A stretch of 64,000 nucleotides of DNA from UBA5216 sp043743335 (lineage in GTDB: Bacteria; Pseudomonadota; Gammaproteobacteria; Burkholderiales; SG8-41), in NCBI GenBank assembly GCA_043743335.1, contig JAYTWR010000127.1:39920-103919 (forward strand). Reading direction: 5' to 3'. Below the pieces are notes generated by a model. It did no database searches. It had not been told where the DNA came from and saw nothing but the letters and a program-made list of their open reading frames with translations. The translations under genes were made by a program, and so were the position numbers. Positions 33,781-42,481 of this stretch are shown in pieces; within the stretch, counting starts at the first letter, position 1; each line of letters begins with the position of its first letter.

Positions 33781-35618
33781 GGCTGCGCCGCCCGCTGCGC
33801 GAGATAGTTGCGCCAGCCGCCGTGTGCGGAGATATCCTCAGCACCGCTAACAGCCCAAGCCTCACACACAAAGCCTTTGACGCTGCGGCCATCGGCCAGC
33901 AGCACCGTGCCGATAGCCAGCGGTGGCGGCACTGCGGCAACAAACGCACCGAACGCCGCTGGCGTCATGCCCCACAACTCGACGTCGATACACGCACCCG
34001 CGCTCGCGACGCGTACCATGCCGGGCTTGGGCGGCACCGTGGCGGGCAAAGCATACAGACGGTAATCCGGCGCGGTTTTGGCTGCCGCGATCCATCGCGC
34101 ACCGCGCGCAGTGAGTTGATGATTGAGCGGCAAGCCGGATAAATGCGCACCCACGACCGCGAGCACAATTTCATCGTGCGCCGTAGCGGGCAGTGCTACT
34201 TTTACCGCTACGGCAGGCAATTCAAACGGCGTCGCACCCATGCGCACACCACTGGCGCGATGCAGGCGTGCGCCGATTTCAGCTAAAAAGAAATCACTAT
34301 TGGCCTGCGCGATCAAGGTTACACCTGCGGGCAAGCCATCGGCGCGATACACACCGGGCACCGCCAGCGCACACAGATCAAGCAGATTGACGAAGTTGGT
34401 GTAGTAACCCAAATTCGTATTGCGCTCGACGGGCGCTTGCGCAATTTGTGCATGCGTGTAAAGGGTGCCGCTGGTGGGCACGACCATCACGTCCAGGCTT
34501 TGCCACACGCGATCGCAATGGCGTTTCAGCGCGCGCAAACGATACAAAGCCTCAAAGGTATCAACGGCATTCCACTGTGTTGCTGACGCTATGATGGCAC
34601 GCGTTACCGGATGCACCTCGTTGGCCTGCGCAACGAAGAAGTCTTTGATGGCCGCATAACGCTCGGCCACCCACGGGCCGTCATACAGCAGACGCGCGAC
34701 TTCATTAAAGGGCTGTAAATCAAATTCAACCAACGTCGCGCCGATACCGCGCACGTGGGCCAATGTGGCTTCAAACGCTGCACGCGCCTGAGCGTCGCCA
34801 AAAAATTCCCGTTGCGCAGGCGCCGGTACGCCAAAGCGCAGGGGTGAAGGCATGCGTAACGCCTCGGTATCGCTGCGGGCGTAGATATCGTATTTATCAA
34901 AATCCCTCATTAAATCAAATACTTGCAAAGCGTCTTCACAGGTCAGCGCAAATACCGATACGCAATCCAGCGAGCGGCACGCGGGCACTACGCCACCGGT
35001 GCTCACGACACCCGGCGTAGGCTTCAAGCCGACAATATTATTGAAACCTGCGGGGACTCGACCGGAACCGGCGGTATCCGTGCCCAGCGCAAAGCTGACC
35101 CATCCCGCCGCCACTGCCACAGCCGAGCCCGCGCTGGACCCGCCCGAAATATAGTCCGCGTTGAACGCGTTGTTGCATGCCCCATAGGGCGAACGCGTAC
35201 CGACCAGCCCGGTGGCGAATTGATCGAGATTGGTTTTGCCGATCATCAATGCGCCCGCATCCAGCAGGCGCTGCACGGCGTGCGCACTTTTCTCCGGCCT
35301 GTAGGCGTATGCAGGGCACGCCGCTGTGGTGGGACAGCCGGCCACATCGATATTGTCTTTAACCGCAAACGGCAGGCCGTACAGCGGCAGTATTTCGCCG
35401 GCTGCGCGACGCGCGGCCAACACACGCGTTTCAACCAACAGTCGCGGCAATGGCACGCGATGAATAAACACCGGGTTGTCCGGGGTGGCATCAATGGCGG
35501 CTGAAATATCGCGCACCACCGTTTCCGGCGTCAGTGCATTTTGCGCATAGGCCGTGCTCAACTGCGCAATATTGAGGCTGTAGGGCGGGAGAACGGGCAT
35601 CCGTTTTGGCATTGGCAT
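33777..35618 (-). CDS. atzF: Allophanate hydrolase
   Basis: The amidase signature domain has the catalytic Lys (PFAVKDNIDVAG), the Gly/Ser loop YISGGSSAGSAVAVAAG and FALGTDTAGSGRVPAGF, which place Lys-cisSer-Ser. The C-terminal domain of about 150 residues (LPLNHQLTARGARWIAAAKTAPDYRLYALP) is the AtzF/DUR1 allophanate-specific extension, so a plain amidase is less likely. The enzyme converts allophanate to ammonia and carbon dioxide. The start at 35618 gives 613 residues, near the usual 600. No urea carboxylase gene is adjacent, so allophanate may come from another route. An AT-rich patch at 34909-34925 (QVFDLM) resembles the dispersed repeat. Confidence 0.92.
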   Translation of the reverse strand: MPMPKRMPVLPPYSLNIAQLSTAYAQNALTPETVVRDISAAIDATPDNPVFIHRVPLPRLLVETRVLAARRAAGEILPLYGLPFAVKDNIDVAGCPTTAACPAYAYRPEKSAHAVQRLLDAGALMIGKTNLDQFATGLVGTRSPYGACNNAFNADYISGGSSAGSAVAVAAGWVSFALGTDTAGSGRVPAGFNNIVGLKPTPGVVSTGGVVPACRSLDCVSVFALTCEDALQVFDLMRDFDKYDIYARSDTEALRMPSPLRFGVPAPAQREFFGDAQARAAFEATLAHVRGIGATLVEFDLQPFNEVARLLYDGPWVAERYAAIKDFFVAQANEVHPVTRAIIASATQWNAVDTFEALYRLRALKRHCDRVWQSLDVMVVPTSGTLYTHAQIAQAPVERNTNLGYYTNFVNLLDLCALAVPGVYRADGLPAGVTLIAQANSDFFLAEIGARLHRASGVRMGATPFELPAVAVKVALPATAHDEIVLAVVGAHLSGLPLNHQLTARGARWIAAAKTAPDYRLYALPATVPPKPGMVRVASAGACIDVELWGMTPAAFGAFVAAVPPPLAIGTVLLADGRSVKGFVCEAWAVSGAEDISAHGGWRNYLAQRAAQP

Positions 35619-35685
35619 TTCCGTAAAATGGCTTGCGTTGCAGCTTACCGCCTTTCGCAAGGCAATTTATGTGCCAAACTCCGCC

Positions 35686-36636
35686 CTATTCCTGCCGTAT
35701 ACCCGCCGACTGGATGACCTTTGCCCACCGGTCGTAATCGCGCTTAATCTGCGCGGCAAAATCTTCGGGCGTTCCGGGCGTGGGCGTTGCGCCGAGCGTG
35801 GCATAGCGCTCGCGCACCTCGGCAAGCCGCAGCAGGCGGCTCACTTCCATGTTGACCTGACGCACCACGGCCTGTGGCATGCCCTTGGGGCCGACCAGCC
35901 CATACCACACCAGCGCTTCAAACCCCGGCAAGCCCGATTCGGCTACCGTCGGTAAATCCGGCGCGAGTGGTGTACGCGTGCTGCCGCTGGTCGCCAGCGC
36001 GCGCAAGCGCCCGCTGCCCAAATGCGGTGCGGAGACAATGATGTCGCTAAACCCCAATTGCACTTGGCCGCCGATGATATCCATTAACGCCGGCGCAGCC
36101 CCCTTGTAGGGGACGTGCGTGATCTCTACTTTGGACAACGATTTAAACAACTCCGTCGCCAAATGACTGGGCGTGCCGGCCCCGGCGGTGGAATACGCGG
36201 CGGGCACGGTGCGCTTGCGCAGCGCGGCCACGAGCTCCGAAACGGTTTTGGCTTCAATCGACGGGTGTACCACCAGCAGATACGGGCTGATCGACACCAT
36301 GGCCAACGCCGAAAAATCGCGAAACGGATCATACGGCAGCGAACGGTAGTAGCTCGGCCCGATGACATGTGGCCCCGCCGCTGTCATGAGCCACGTGTAA
36401 CCGTCGGGTGTCGCCTTGGCTGCGAGCGCATTGCCCACCGTGCCGGCCGCGCCCGGGCGATAGTCGATCACAATGGGCTGGCCAAATTTTTCCGTCAGCG
36501 GCGGCGTCAACACGCGCGCCGTCACATCCGTGCCGCCGCCCGGCGCAAAGCCGATCAGCAGACGAATCGGCTTGGTGGGAAATGCCTGCCCTGCCCCGCT
36601 CGCCGCAGACTGTGCACACGCTGCCGCAGCGCTCAA
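35686..36636 (-). CDS. Bug-type (TctC family) periplasmic solute-binding protein
   Basis: The mature region (FPTKPIRLLIGFAPGGGTDVTARVL, quoted here only as PIRLLIGFAPGGGTD) and YRPGAAGTVG, KATPDGYTWL, VPYKGAAPALMDIIGGQVQLGF are standard Bug motifs. Such receptors bind carboxylates or amides. The start is uncertain: the TTG at 36636 leaves only a stub of signal peptide, while the open frame continues upstream through KIINKNKYLCILVALSLSAA, a good signal peptide with no ATG, GTG or TTG; it would need ATT or ATC near 36680. A copy of the dispersed repeat covers exactly this region. It lies between the RND pump gene and allophanate hydrolase. Confidence 0.88.
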   Translation of the reverse strand: MSAAAACAQSAASGAGQAFPTKPIRLLIGFAPGGGTDVTARVLTPPLTEKFGQPIVIDYRPGAAGTVGNALAAKATPDGYTWLMTAAGPHVIGPSYYRSLPYDPFRDFSALAMVSISPYLLVVHPSIEAKTVSELVAALRKRTVPAAYSTAGAGTPSHLATELFKSLSKVEITHVPYKGAAPALMDIIGGQVQLGFSDIIVSAPHLGSGRLRALATSGSTRTPLAPDLPTVAESGLPGFEALVWYGLVGPKGMPQAVVRQVNMEVSRLLRLAEVRERYATLGATPTPGTPEDFAAQIKRDYDRWAKVIQSAGIRQE

Positions 36637-36657
36637 GCTCAGTGCAACAAGAATACA

Positions 36658-36675
36658 TAAGTATTTGTTTTTATT
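36658..36675 (-). repeat. Dispersed AT-rich repeat at the Bug gene start
   Basis: The minus strand reads AATAAAAACAAATACTTA, 13 of 18 matches but of the same subtype as the copies at 1373 and 40859. In the Bug reading frame it encodes NKNKYL. Confidence 0.65.
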
Positions 36676-36682
36676 GATAATT

Positions 36683-39600
36683 TTAACTCGCCGCCACCGG
36701 TGCTTTCAGAGCCGCAGCGGATTCCGTCACGCGAAACCAGGCCGCATACAGTGCCGGCAAAAACAACAGCGTCAGCACCGTGGCAAACAACAACCCCCCC
36801 ATGATCGCCACCGCCATCGGCCCCCAAAAATCACTGCGCGTGAGCGGAATCATCGCCAGGATCGCCGCTGCCGCCGTCAACACAATCGGGCGGAAACGCC
36901 TCACGGTCGAGCCGATGACGGCCTCCCACGGTGCTTTGCCGGCGGCGATGTCTTGCTCGATTTGATCGACCAGAATCACCGAGTTGCGCATGATCATGCC
37001 CGACAGCGCGATCACGCCCAGCATCGCCACAAAGCCGAACGGTATGTGAAACAACAGCAGAAAAAACGTCGCGCCGATCAAACCCAGCGGCGCAGTCAGC
37101 AACACCAAAAACGTACGGCTGATGCTTTGCAACTGAATCATCAGCAGCGTGATCGTGACAAAAATCATCAGCGGCATCACCGCCGCCACCGACGCCTGCC
37201 CCTTGGCGCTTTCTTCCACTGCGCCGCCGATATCAATGTGATAACCCGGCGGCAGCTTGTCGCGCAGCGGGTTGAGCAGCGGATTGATTTGCGCAGTAAC
37301 GACCGGTGCCTGAACGCTGCCCTGAAGGTCTGCGCGCACCGTTACCGTGGGCAGGCGGTGGCGACGCCATACCACGCCGTCTTCGAGTTCATACGTAATC
37401 GTCGCCAGTTGCGACAGCGGCACGGTGCGCCCGCCGGTGAGCGGAATGTTGTAATCGCCGATGGCGCCGATGTCCATGCGCTCCGCCACTTCCGCGCGCG
37501 CCAGCACTTCAATCAGCTTGTCGCCTTCACGCAGAAACGTAATGCTGTAACCGCTGAGAATCGAATTCAACACTGCCGACAATTGCGCGGAGCTGATGTT
37601 GAGCGCGCGCGCCTTGTCTTGATCGACATGGACTTTAACCGCCTTGGCACGCTCGTTCCAATCCAGATGCACATTGAACACATGCGGGTTGCCGCGCAAC
37701 ACGGCGGCAGCTTCAGTGGCGATGCGCTTGACGGTTTCCGGCACAGGCCCGGACACGCGGAACTGAATCGGGTATCCCACCGGCGGGCCGTTCTCCAGCC
37801 GGTTCACACGCCCGCGCACCATCGGAAAATCCTTTTCCAGCGCCGCTCGCACGCGCTGGTAGACGCGCTCGCGCGCCTCATTGCTTTTCGTCAACACCAC
37901 GAATTGCGCAAACGCCACGTTGGGCAACTGAATATCCAGCGGCAGATAAAAGCGCGGCGCACCGCCACCTACGTAGACTGACTGATGTTCGATATCCGGG
38001 TCTTTGGCCAGCACCTTTTCCATTTTCGCCACTTCGGCTTGTGTGGCACGTATTGACGAGCCTTCCGGCAATGAAATATCAATCAACAACTCAGGCCGGT
38101 TCGACGACGGAAAAAACTGCTGCTCCACCAGCGCAAACCCCACCAGCGCCGCCGCAAACAATAAGCCTGTCGCCAGCAACACGGTTTTGCGAAAGCGCAC
38201 ACACCACGTCACCATGCCGCGAAAGATCACATAAAACTTTTTGTGATACACCGCATCCTCGTGTGCATCGGGGTGCACGGTGTAATTCGGCAAAATTTTG
38301 TAGCCAATATAGGGCGTAAAAATCACTGCCACCACCCACGACACCAGCAGTGCAATCGTCACCACCGCGAAAATCGAAAACGTGTACTCGCCCGCCGACG
38401 ACTTGGCAAAGCCCACCGGTAAAAAACCCACCGCTGTCACCAGCGTGCCGGTCAGCATGGGGAACGCGGTACTGGTGTAGGCAAATGCAGCGGCGCGTGC
38501 GCGCTCCCAGCCCTGCTCCATTTTATTGACCATCATTTCCACCGCGATGATGGCGTCGTCCACCAGCAAACCCAGCGCGATAATCAGCGCGCCCAACGAA
38601 ATGCGCTGCAAATCAATGCCAAACATTTTCATGAACAAAAACGTTACCGCCAGCACCAGCGGGATGCACAGCGCGACCACCACGCCGGTGCGAAACCCCA
38701 GCGACACAAAGCTCACCACCAGTACAATCGCCACCGCCTCCATTAGCGTGCGCATGAATTCGCGTACCGAGCGACTGACCACCTTGGGTTGATCTGCCAC
38801 CGAGTGCAGTTCCAGCCCGACCGGCAGATTGGCGCGTATGCGCGCGATGGCCGGCGCGAGCTGTTCGCCGAGTGCAATGATGTCGCCGCCCTTGGCCATG
38901 GATATCGCCAGACCCAGTGCCTCGCGCCCCTGATAACGCATTTTCAGCGAGGGCGGATCGGCGTAACCGCGATACACATGGGCGATATCGCCCAGCCGGA
39001 ACTGCCGATTGTTCGCGCGGATGCCGATGTTGCGTATGCTCTCCACGCTGTCGAAATCGCCTGACACCCGCAAGTAAATGCGATCACTGGCGGTGTCCAC
39101 ACTACCCGCCGGCGTCATCGAGTTTTGCGCATCGAGTATGTTGAAAATCAGCAACGGTTCAATCCCCAGTGTCGCCAGCTTTTTGTGCGAGATTTCAACG
39201 TAGATTTTTTCCGCCTGCTCGCCCAGCAACTCCACCTTGGCGATATTCGGCAGACGCAGCAATTCGCGACGCGCGGTCTCGGCGTATTCCTTCATCTGCG
39301 CATACGAAAACCCGTCGGCCGTAAACGCAAAGATGGTGCCGAAGGTATCGCCGAATTCATCGTTGATAAACGGGCCTTGAGCGCCGCGCGGCAGCGTCTG
39401 GCGAATATCATTGACCTTCTTGCGCACCTGGTACCACACCTCTGGCACATCTTTAGGTGGCGTGTAGTCCTTGAGCAGCACAAAAATCATTGACTGGCCC
39501 GGACGCGAAAAACTGCGCACGTGATCAAGCCATGGCGTTTCCTGTAATTTTTTTTCGAGCTTTTCGGTGATTTGCAGCTCGACTTCTTCTGCCGAGGCGC

Positions 39601-39766
39601 CGGGCCAGATGGTGTTGATCACCACCACCTTAATGGTGAATTCGGGGTCTTCCGCCTGACCTAACTGGCCGTAAGCCACAACGCCCGAAATCAACAGCGC
39701 AAAAATAAAATACAGCACCAGTTGCTGGTGCGCCAGTGCCCATTCGGACAGGTTGAACGATTTCAT
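36683..39766 (-). CDS. RND family efflux transporter, inner-membrane pump
   Basis: The 1027-residue protein has the AcrB/CusA-like layout with two sets of transmembrane helices and two periplasmic porter loops. N-terminal helix VLYFIFALLISGVVAYGQLG is followed by EDPEFTIKVVVINTIWPGAS. The proton-relay pair is in GLLVDDAIIAVEMM (helix 4), and GVIALSGMIMRNSVILVDQIEQD marks helix 11. Sequence details (WPGASAEEVELQITEKLEKKL) resemble the hydrophobe/amphiphile (HAE1) group rather than metal exporters. It is encoded 18 bases after its adaptor. No TolC-type channel is present, so one must be recruited from elsewhere. Substrate unknown. Confidence 0.93.
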   Translation of the reverse strand: MKSFNLSEWALAHQQLVLYFIFALLISGVVAYGQLGQAEDPEFTIKVVVINTIWPGASAEEVELQITEKLEKKLQETPWLDHVRSFSRPGQSMIFVLLKDYTPPKDVPEVWYQVRKKVNDIRQTLPRGAQGPFINDEFGDTFGTIFAFTADGFSYAQMKEYAETARRELLRLPNIAKVELLGEQAEKIYVEISHKKLATLGIEPLLIFNILDAQNSMTPAGSVDTASDRIYLRVSGDFDSVESIRNIGIRANNRQFRLGDIAHVYRGYADPPSLKMRYQGREALGLAISMAKGGDIIALGEQLAPAIARIRANLPVGLELHSVADQPKVVSRSVREFMRTLMEAVAIVLVVSFVSLGFRTGVVVALCIPLVLAVTFLFMKMFGIDLQRISLGALIIALGLLVDDAIIAVEMMVNKMEQGWERARAAAFAYTSTAFPMLTGTLVTAVGFLPVGFAKSSAGEYTFSIFAVVTIALLVSWVVAVIFTPYIGYKILPNYTVHPDAHEDAVYHKKFYVIFRGMVTWCVRFRKTVLLATGLLFAAALVGFALVEQQFFPSSNRPELLIDISLPEGSSIRATQAEVAKMEKVLAKDPDIEHQSVYVGGGAPRFYLPLDIQLPNVAFAQFVVLTKSNEARERVYQRVRAALEKDFPMVRGRVNRLENGPPVGYPIQFRVSGPVPETVKRIATEAAAVLRGNPHVFNVHLDWNERAKAVKVHVDQDKARALNISSAQLSAVLNSILSGYSITFLREGDKLIEVLARAEVAERMDIGAIGDYNIPLTGGRTVPLSQLATITYELEDGVVWRRHRLPTVTVRADLQGSVQAPVVTAQINPLLNPLRDKLPPGYHIDIGGAVEESAKGQASVAAVMPLMIFVTITLLMIQLQSISRTFLVLLTAPLGLIGATFFLLLFHIPFGFVAMLGVIALSGMIMRNSVILVDQIEQDIAAGKAPWEAVIGSTVRRFRPIVLTAAAAILAMIPLTRSDFWGPMAVAIMGGLLFATVLTLLFLPALYAAWFRVTESAAALKAPVAAS

Positions 39767-39784
39767 GCGCTTGTTTTCACGCGC

Positions 39785-40879
39785 TTATTTTCGCGCTGCC
39801 GCTTCGCTGGCCACACGCACTTTTTGTCCCGCAGTGAGCTTGTGCACGCCGGCGGTGACCACCATGTCATCCACTTTCACCCCGGACACAATGGTCACAC
39901 TGTCTTCACGAAACACGCCCACTTTTACCGGCGAGAGTTTCACCGTTTGTGTTGCCGCATCCACCAGCCACAGCGCGGTTTTTTCTCCCTGCTGGAACAA
40001 AGCGGTCAACGGCAGCACCACCACATCGCCCGCTGCCGCCTGTTGCAACAGGACGTTAGCAGTCATACCGAGGCGCATGGCAACATCCGCGTCCGGCACG
40101 GCAATGCGCACCGCGTAGGTGCGGGTGACGGCATCCGCACCCGGCGACACTTCGCGTACTTTGCCCAGATAGCGTTTGTTGGGCGTGGCCCACAGCGTGA
40201 CTTCGATGCTTTTCGCCGACTGAATTTCAGTCAAGCGATTTTCTGGCACGGTGATGAGGATTTCTTTTTCGCCGTCGCGCGCGAGCCGCACCACCGATTG
40301 CCCGGCGGCGACCACCTGCCCCACTTCGGCGTCCACCGCCGTGATCACACCGGCGCGATCCGCCGCCAGCACCGCATAACTGCCTTGGTTGTCCGCCACG
40401 TCGAGTTGCGCCTTGGCCTGCGCCTGCCGTGCCTGCGCGACATCCAGCGTGGCCTTGCGCTTGTCGATCTCGGCGGCGCTGACGAATTTTTTCTGGAACA
40501 AGTCGTTATAGCGCGTGTAATCCGCCTGCGCCTGCACCCCATCGGCCTGCGCTGCCGCCATTTGACTGCGCGCAGCCGCTGCATTGAGCTGCAAATCGCG
40601 CGCGTCCATGCGCGCGAGCGGCGTGCCCGGCTTGACCGCCGCACCCACATCCACAAGACGCTCGGTGATTTTGCCGCCCACCCGAAAGCCGAGCACCGAT
40701 TCGCTGCGTGCGCGCACTTCGCCCGCAAAGGTGATTTGTGTACGCGCATCGCCCATCACGACTTTTTGCGCAACCACCAGCGGCGTTACCGGCGGCGGCA
40801 CAGACTTTTCGCTGCACGCGCCGATCAGTGCCGCGAGCACCAGTGTCAGAATAAATCGTAAGTAGTTGATTTTATTCAA
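39785..40879 (-). CDS. RND efflux periplasmic adaptor (membrane fusion lipoprotein)
   Basis: The 364-residue adaptor has a lipobox (ALIGAC, Cys22), a lipoyl-like half (ARSESVLGFRVGGKI), an alpha-hairpin rich in Ala/Gln (LQLNAAAARSQMAAAQADGVQAQ in part) and beta-barrel segments RYLGKVREVSPGADAVTRTYAVRI. It links the pump to an outer-membrane channel. Translation appears to start at a TTG (40879), giving MNKINYLRFILTLVLAALIG; there is no in-frame ATG or GTG before the signal. The first codons are a copy of the dispersed AT-rich repeat. It is followed by the pump gene. Confidence 0.92.
   Translation of the reverse strand: MNKINYLRFILTLVLAALIGACSEKSVPPPVTPLVVAQKVVMGDARTQITFAGEVRARSESVLGFRVGGKITERLVDVGAAVKPGTPLARMDARDLQLNAAAARSQMAAAQADGVQAQADYTRYNDLFQKKFVSAAEIDKRKATLDVAQARQAQAKAQLDVADNQGSYAVLAADRAGVITAVDAEVGQVVAAGQSVVRLARDGEKEILITVPENRLTEIQSAKSIEVTLWATPNKRYLGKVREVSPGADAVTRTYAVRIAVPDADVAMRLGMTANVLLQQAAAGDVVVLPLTALFQQGEKTALWLVDAATQTVKLSPVKVGVFREDSVTIVSGVKVDDMVVTAGVHKLTAGQKVRVASEAAARK
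40859..40876 (-). repeat. Dispersed AT-rich repeat at the adaptor gene start
   Basis: The minus strand reads AATAAAATCAACTACTTA, 14 of 18 matches, encoding NKINYL directly after the TTG start. Similarity to the 1373 copy extends into the A-run upstream. Confidence 0.8.
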
Positions 40880-40903
40880 TTTTTTGACACTGACTACGGA
40901 TGA

Positions 40904-41746
40904 CTATTTCGCAGCAGGCTTTTCGAACTTGAGCGTCATGCGATCACTTTCGCCGATGGCGAAATATTTCTCCGGCTCCTGACGACCGCGAGAAGTCGGC
41001 GGCAAGGTCCACACGCCGTTGGGGTGATCCTTGGTATCTTTGGCGTTGGCGTTGATATCGGATTTTGCGACGAATTTGAAGCCTGCTTTTTCGGCCAGAT
41101 CAATCACATAGGCTTCGGTCATGTAGCCGGATTTCACCATTTGCTCAAACGAGGCGCCGGGATTCGCACGATGCTCCACCACGCCGAGGATGCCGCCCGG
41201 CTTCAACGCATCAAAGAATGCCTTGAACACCAGTGCGTCATTTTTTTGTGCGCTCCAGTTGTGCACATTGCGAAACGTCAGCACCATGTCTTGGCTGCCC
41301 GCCGGCGCAATCGCCATGAAGTCTGGCGGTGCAAAGGCAGTGAATGCGGGTTTGCCGTACAGCTCGGCACGCTTGGCGAAGTCGGCTTGATGCTTGCGCA
41401 GGGCGTCGCGCTGCCAGCTCGGCGCGCGCGGGCTTTCCACGGCGTAATGGGCCATGGTGAACTGGCCTTTATCACGCAGCACCGGCGCGAGAATCTCCGA
41501 ATACCAGCCGCTGCCGGGCCAAATTTCGAGCACGGCCATATCGGGCTTGAGGCCGAAAAACATCAGCGTCTCGCGCGGATTGCGGTATTTGTCGCGCAAG
41601 CGGTTGGCTTCGCTGCGGTGCTCGCCGTAGACCGCTTTATCCAGCAGCGCGTCTATGGCTTGTGCGTGTGAGTTACCCACGTTCAGTGCTGTCGCCAGCA
41701 TCGCCAGCGACATCAAGCACTTCATCAGGACGGCAGTTCGTGTCAT
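40904..41746 (-). CDS. Exported SAM-dependent methyltransferase-like protein
   Basis: The 280-residue protein starts with a signal peptide (MKCLMSLAMLATALNVGNSHA) and belongs to a family of predicted secreted methyltransferases: FGLKPDMAVLEIWPGSGWYSEILAPVL carries the motif I-like EIWPGSGW, and MVLTFRNVHNWSAQKNDALVFKAFFDALKPGGILGVVEH the later motifs (LKPGGILGVVEHR). Periplasmic location is odd for a SAM-dependent enzyme, so catalytic activity is uncertain. The start at 41746 is fixed by AAGGAG nearby. It lies 41 bases after the racemase homologue and 24 bases before the RND adaptor, on the same strand. Confidence 0.85.
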   Translation of the reverse strand: MTRTAVLMKCLMSLAMLATALNVGNSHAQAIDALLDKAVYGEHRSEANRLRDKYRNPRETLMFFGLKPDMAVLEIWPGSGWYSEILAPVLRDKGQFTMAHYAVESPRAPSWQRDALRKHQADFAKRAELYGKPAFTAFAPPDFMAIAPAGSQDMVLTFRNVHNWSAQKNDALVFKAFFDALKPGGILGVVEHRANPGASFEQMVKSGYMTEAYVIDLAEKAGFKFVAKSDINANAKDTKDHPNGVWTLPPTSRGRQEPEKYFAIGESDRMTLKFEKPAAK

Positions 41747-41787
41747 CGTCAACTCCTTAATAATAAGCGGGGACGGATTTCCTGCTA

Positions 41788-42444
41788 TCAGGCCAGCAGG
41801 GTTTTCAACTTGGCCACCGCGCTGTCGGGCGTGGTGAGGATCGGCGTTTTGGTGCGCGCGGCCGCAGCCTTGAACGCGGGTGCCATGGAAAACTGCGCGA
41901 ATGCGATCACATCGCACTGTTGCTGGGCGGCCAGCTCAACGATCAGCCGGTTGTGCTCGTCGGCATTGTTGCCCTGCAAGGCGGCGAGCGCGCCTTCGAC
42001 CCACTGTGTGGTGAGCTTGATCGTGGTGCCAGCGGCTTTGGCGGTATCGTTGATCTCGGTGACCATCGAGGGAATCGAGGGCGGAAACGTCGCCAGCAAA
42101 CTCACGCTGCGATCTTTGGATACCAATTGCTCGTACATCGCTTCGTTCGGCTTCAACACCGGAATTTTGATTTGCCGACGGCATTCCTCAATCGCCGGGC
42201 CAAACGCTGAGCAGGTAAACAAAATCGCATCGGCCCCGGCCTTGACGCAGTACTGACCGATCATCACGAAGCGCTCGATCATGGTGTCAGTCAGTTTGCC
42301 GTCGTTGGCCAAATCGGGCATCCACGATGCTTCCAGCAGATTGGCCAGATGGGCTTCCGGCCAGTGGGCACGAAAACTGGCGACGATGGGGTCTATCGCC
42401 ACCGTGGCGGCGTGGGCGAGATAAATTTTAGGCGCAGATTTCAT
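41788..42444 (-). CDS. Asp/Glu/hydantoin racemase family protein with one catalytic Cys
   Basis: The 218-residue protein has the family fold with IYLAHAATVAIDPI at the N-terminus and the first catalytic-Cys motif AILFTCSAFGPAIEEC near residue 77. The second site, normally GCT, reads VIAFAQFSMAPA, so the second Cys is missing. Two-base racemisation would need both; this points to a decarboxylase, lyase or isomerase-like or otherwise altered activity. It follows gabD after 37 bases on the same strand, with a strong copy of the dispersed AT-rich repeat between them, and precedes the exported methyltransferase-like gene. Substrate unknown. Confidence 0.85.
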   Translation of the reverse strand: MKSAPKIYLAHAATVAIDPIVASFRAHWPEAHLANLLEASWMPDLANDGKLTDTMIERFVMIGQYCVKAGADAILFTCSAFGPAIEECRRQIKIPVLKPNEAMYEQLVSKDRSVSLLATFPPSIPSMVTEINDTAKAAGTTIKLTTQWVEGALAALQGNNADEHNRLIVELAAQQQCDVIAFAQFSMAPAFKAAAARTKTPILTTPDSAVAKLKTLLA

Positions 42445-42457
42445 AAGCTAAATTACT

Positions 42458-42475
42458 TAACGAATTGATTTTAAA
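42458..42475 (-). repeat. Dispersed AT-rich repeat between gabD and racemase homologue
   Basis: The minus strand reads TTTAAAATCAATTCGTTA, 17 of 18 matches. It sits 6 bases after the gabD stop and 13 bases before the next ATG. Confidence 0.9.
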
Positions 42476-42481
42476 TGATTT

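Noticed and set aside
36473..37981. A 502-codon open frame antisense to the RND pump and Bug gene
   Set aside because: Same composition artefact; the opposite strand carries unmistakable RND and Bug motifs.
39722..40861. A 379-codon open frame antisense to the RND adaptor
   Set aside because: His/Arg-rich translation without motifs opposite a well-supported lipoprotein adaptor gene.
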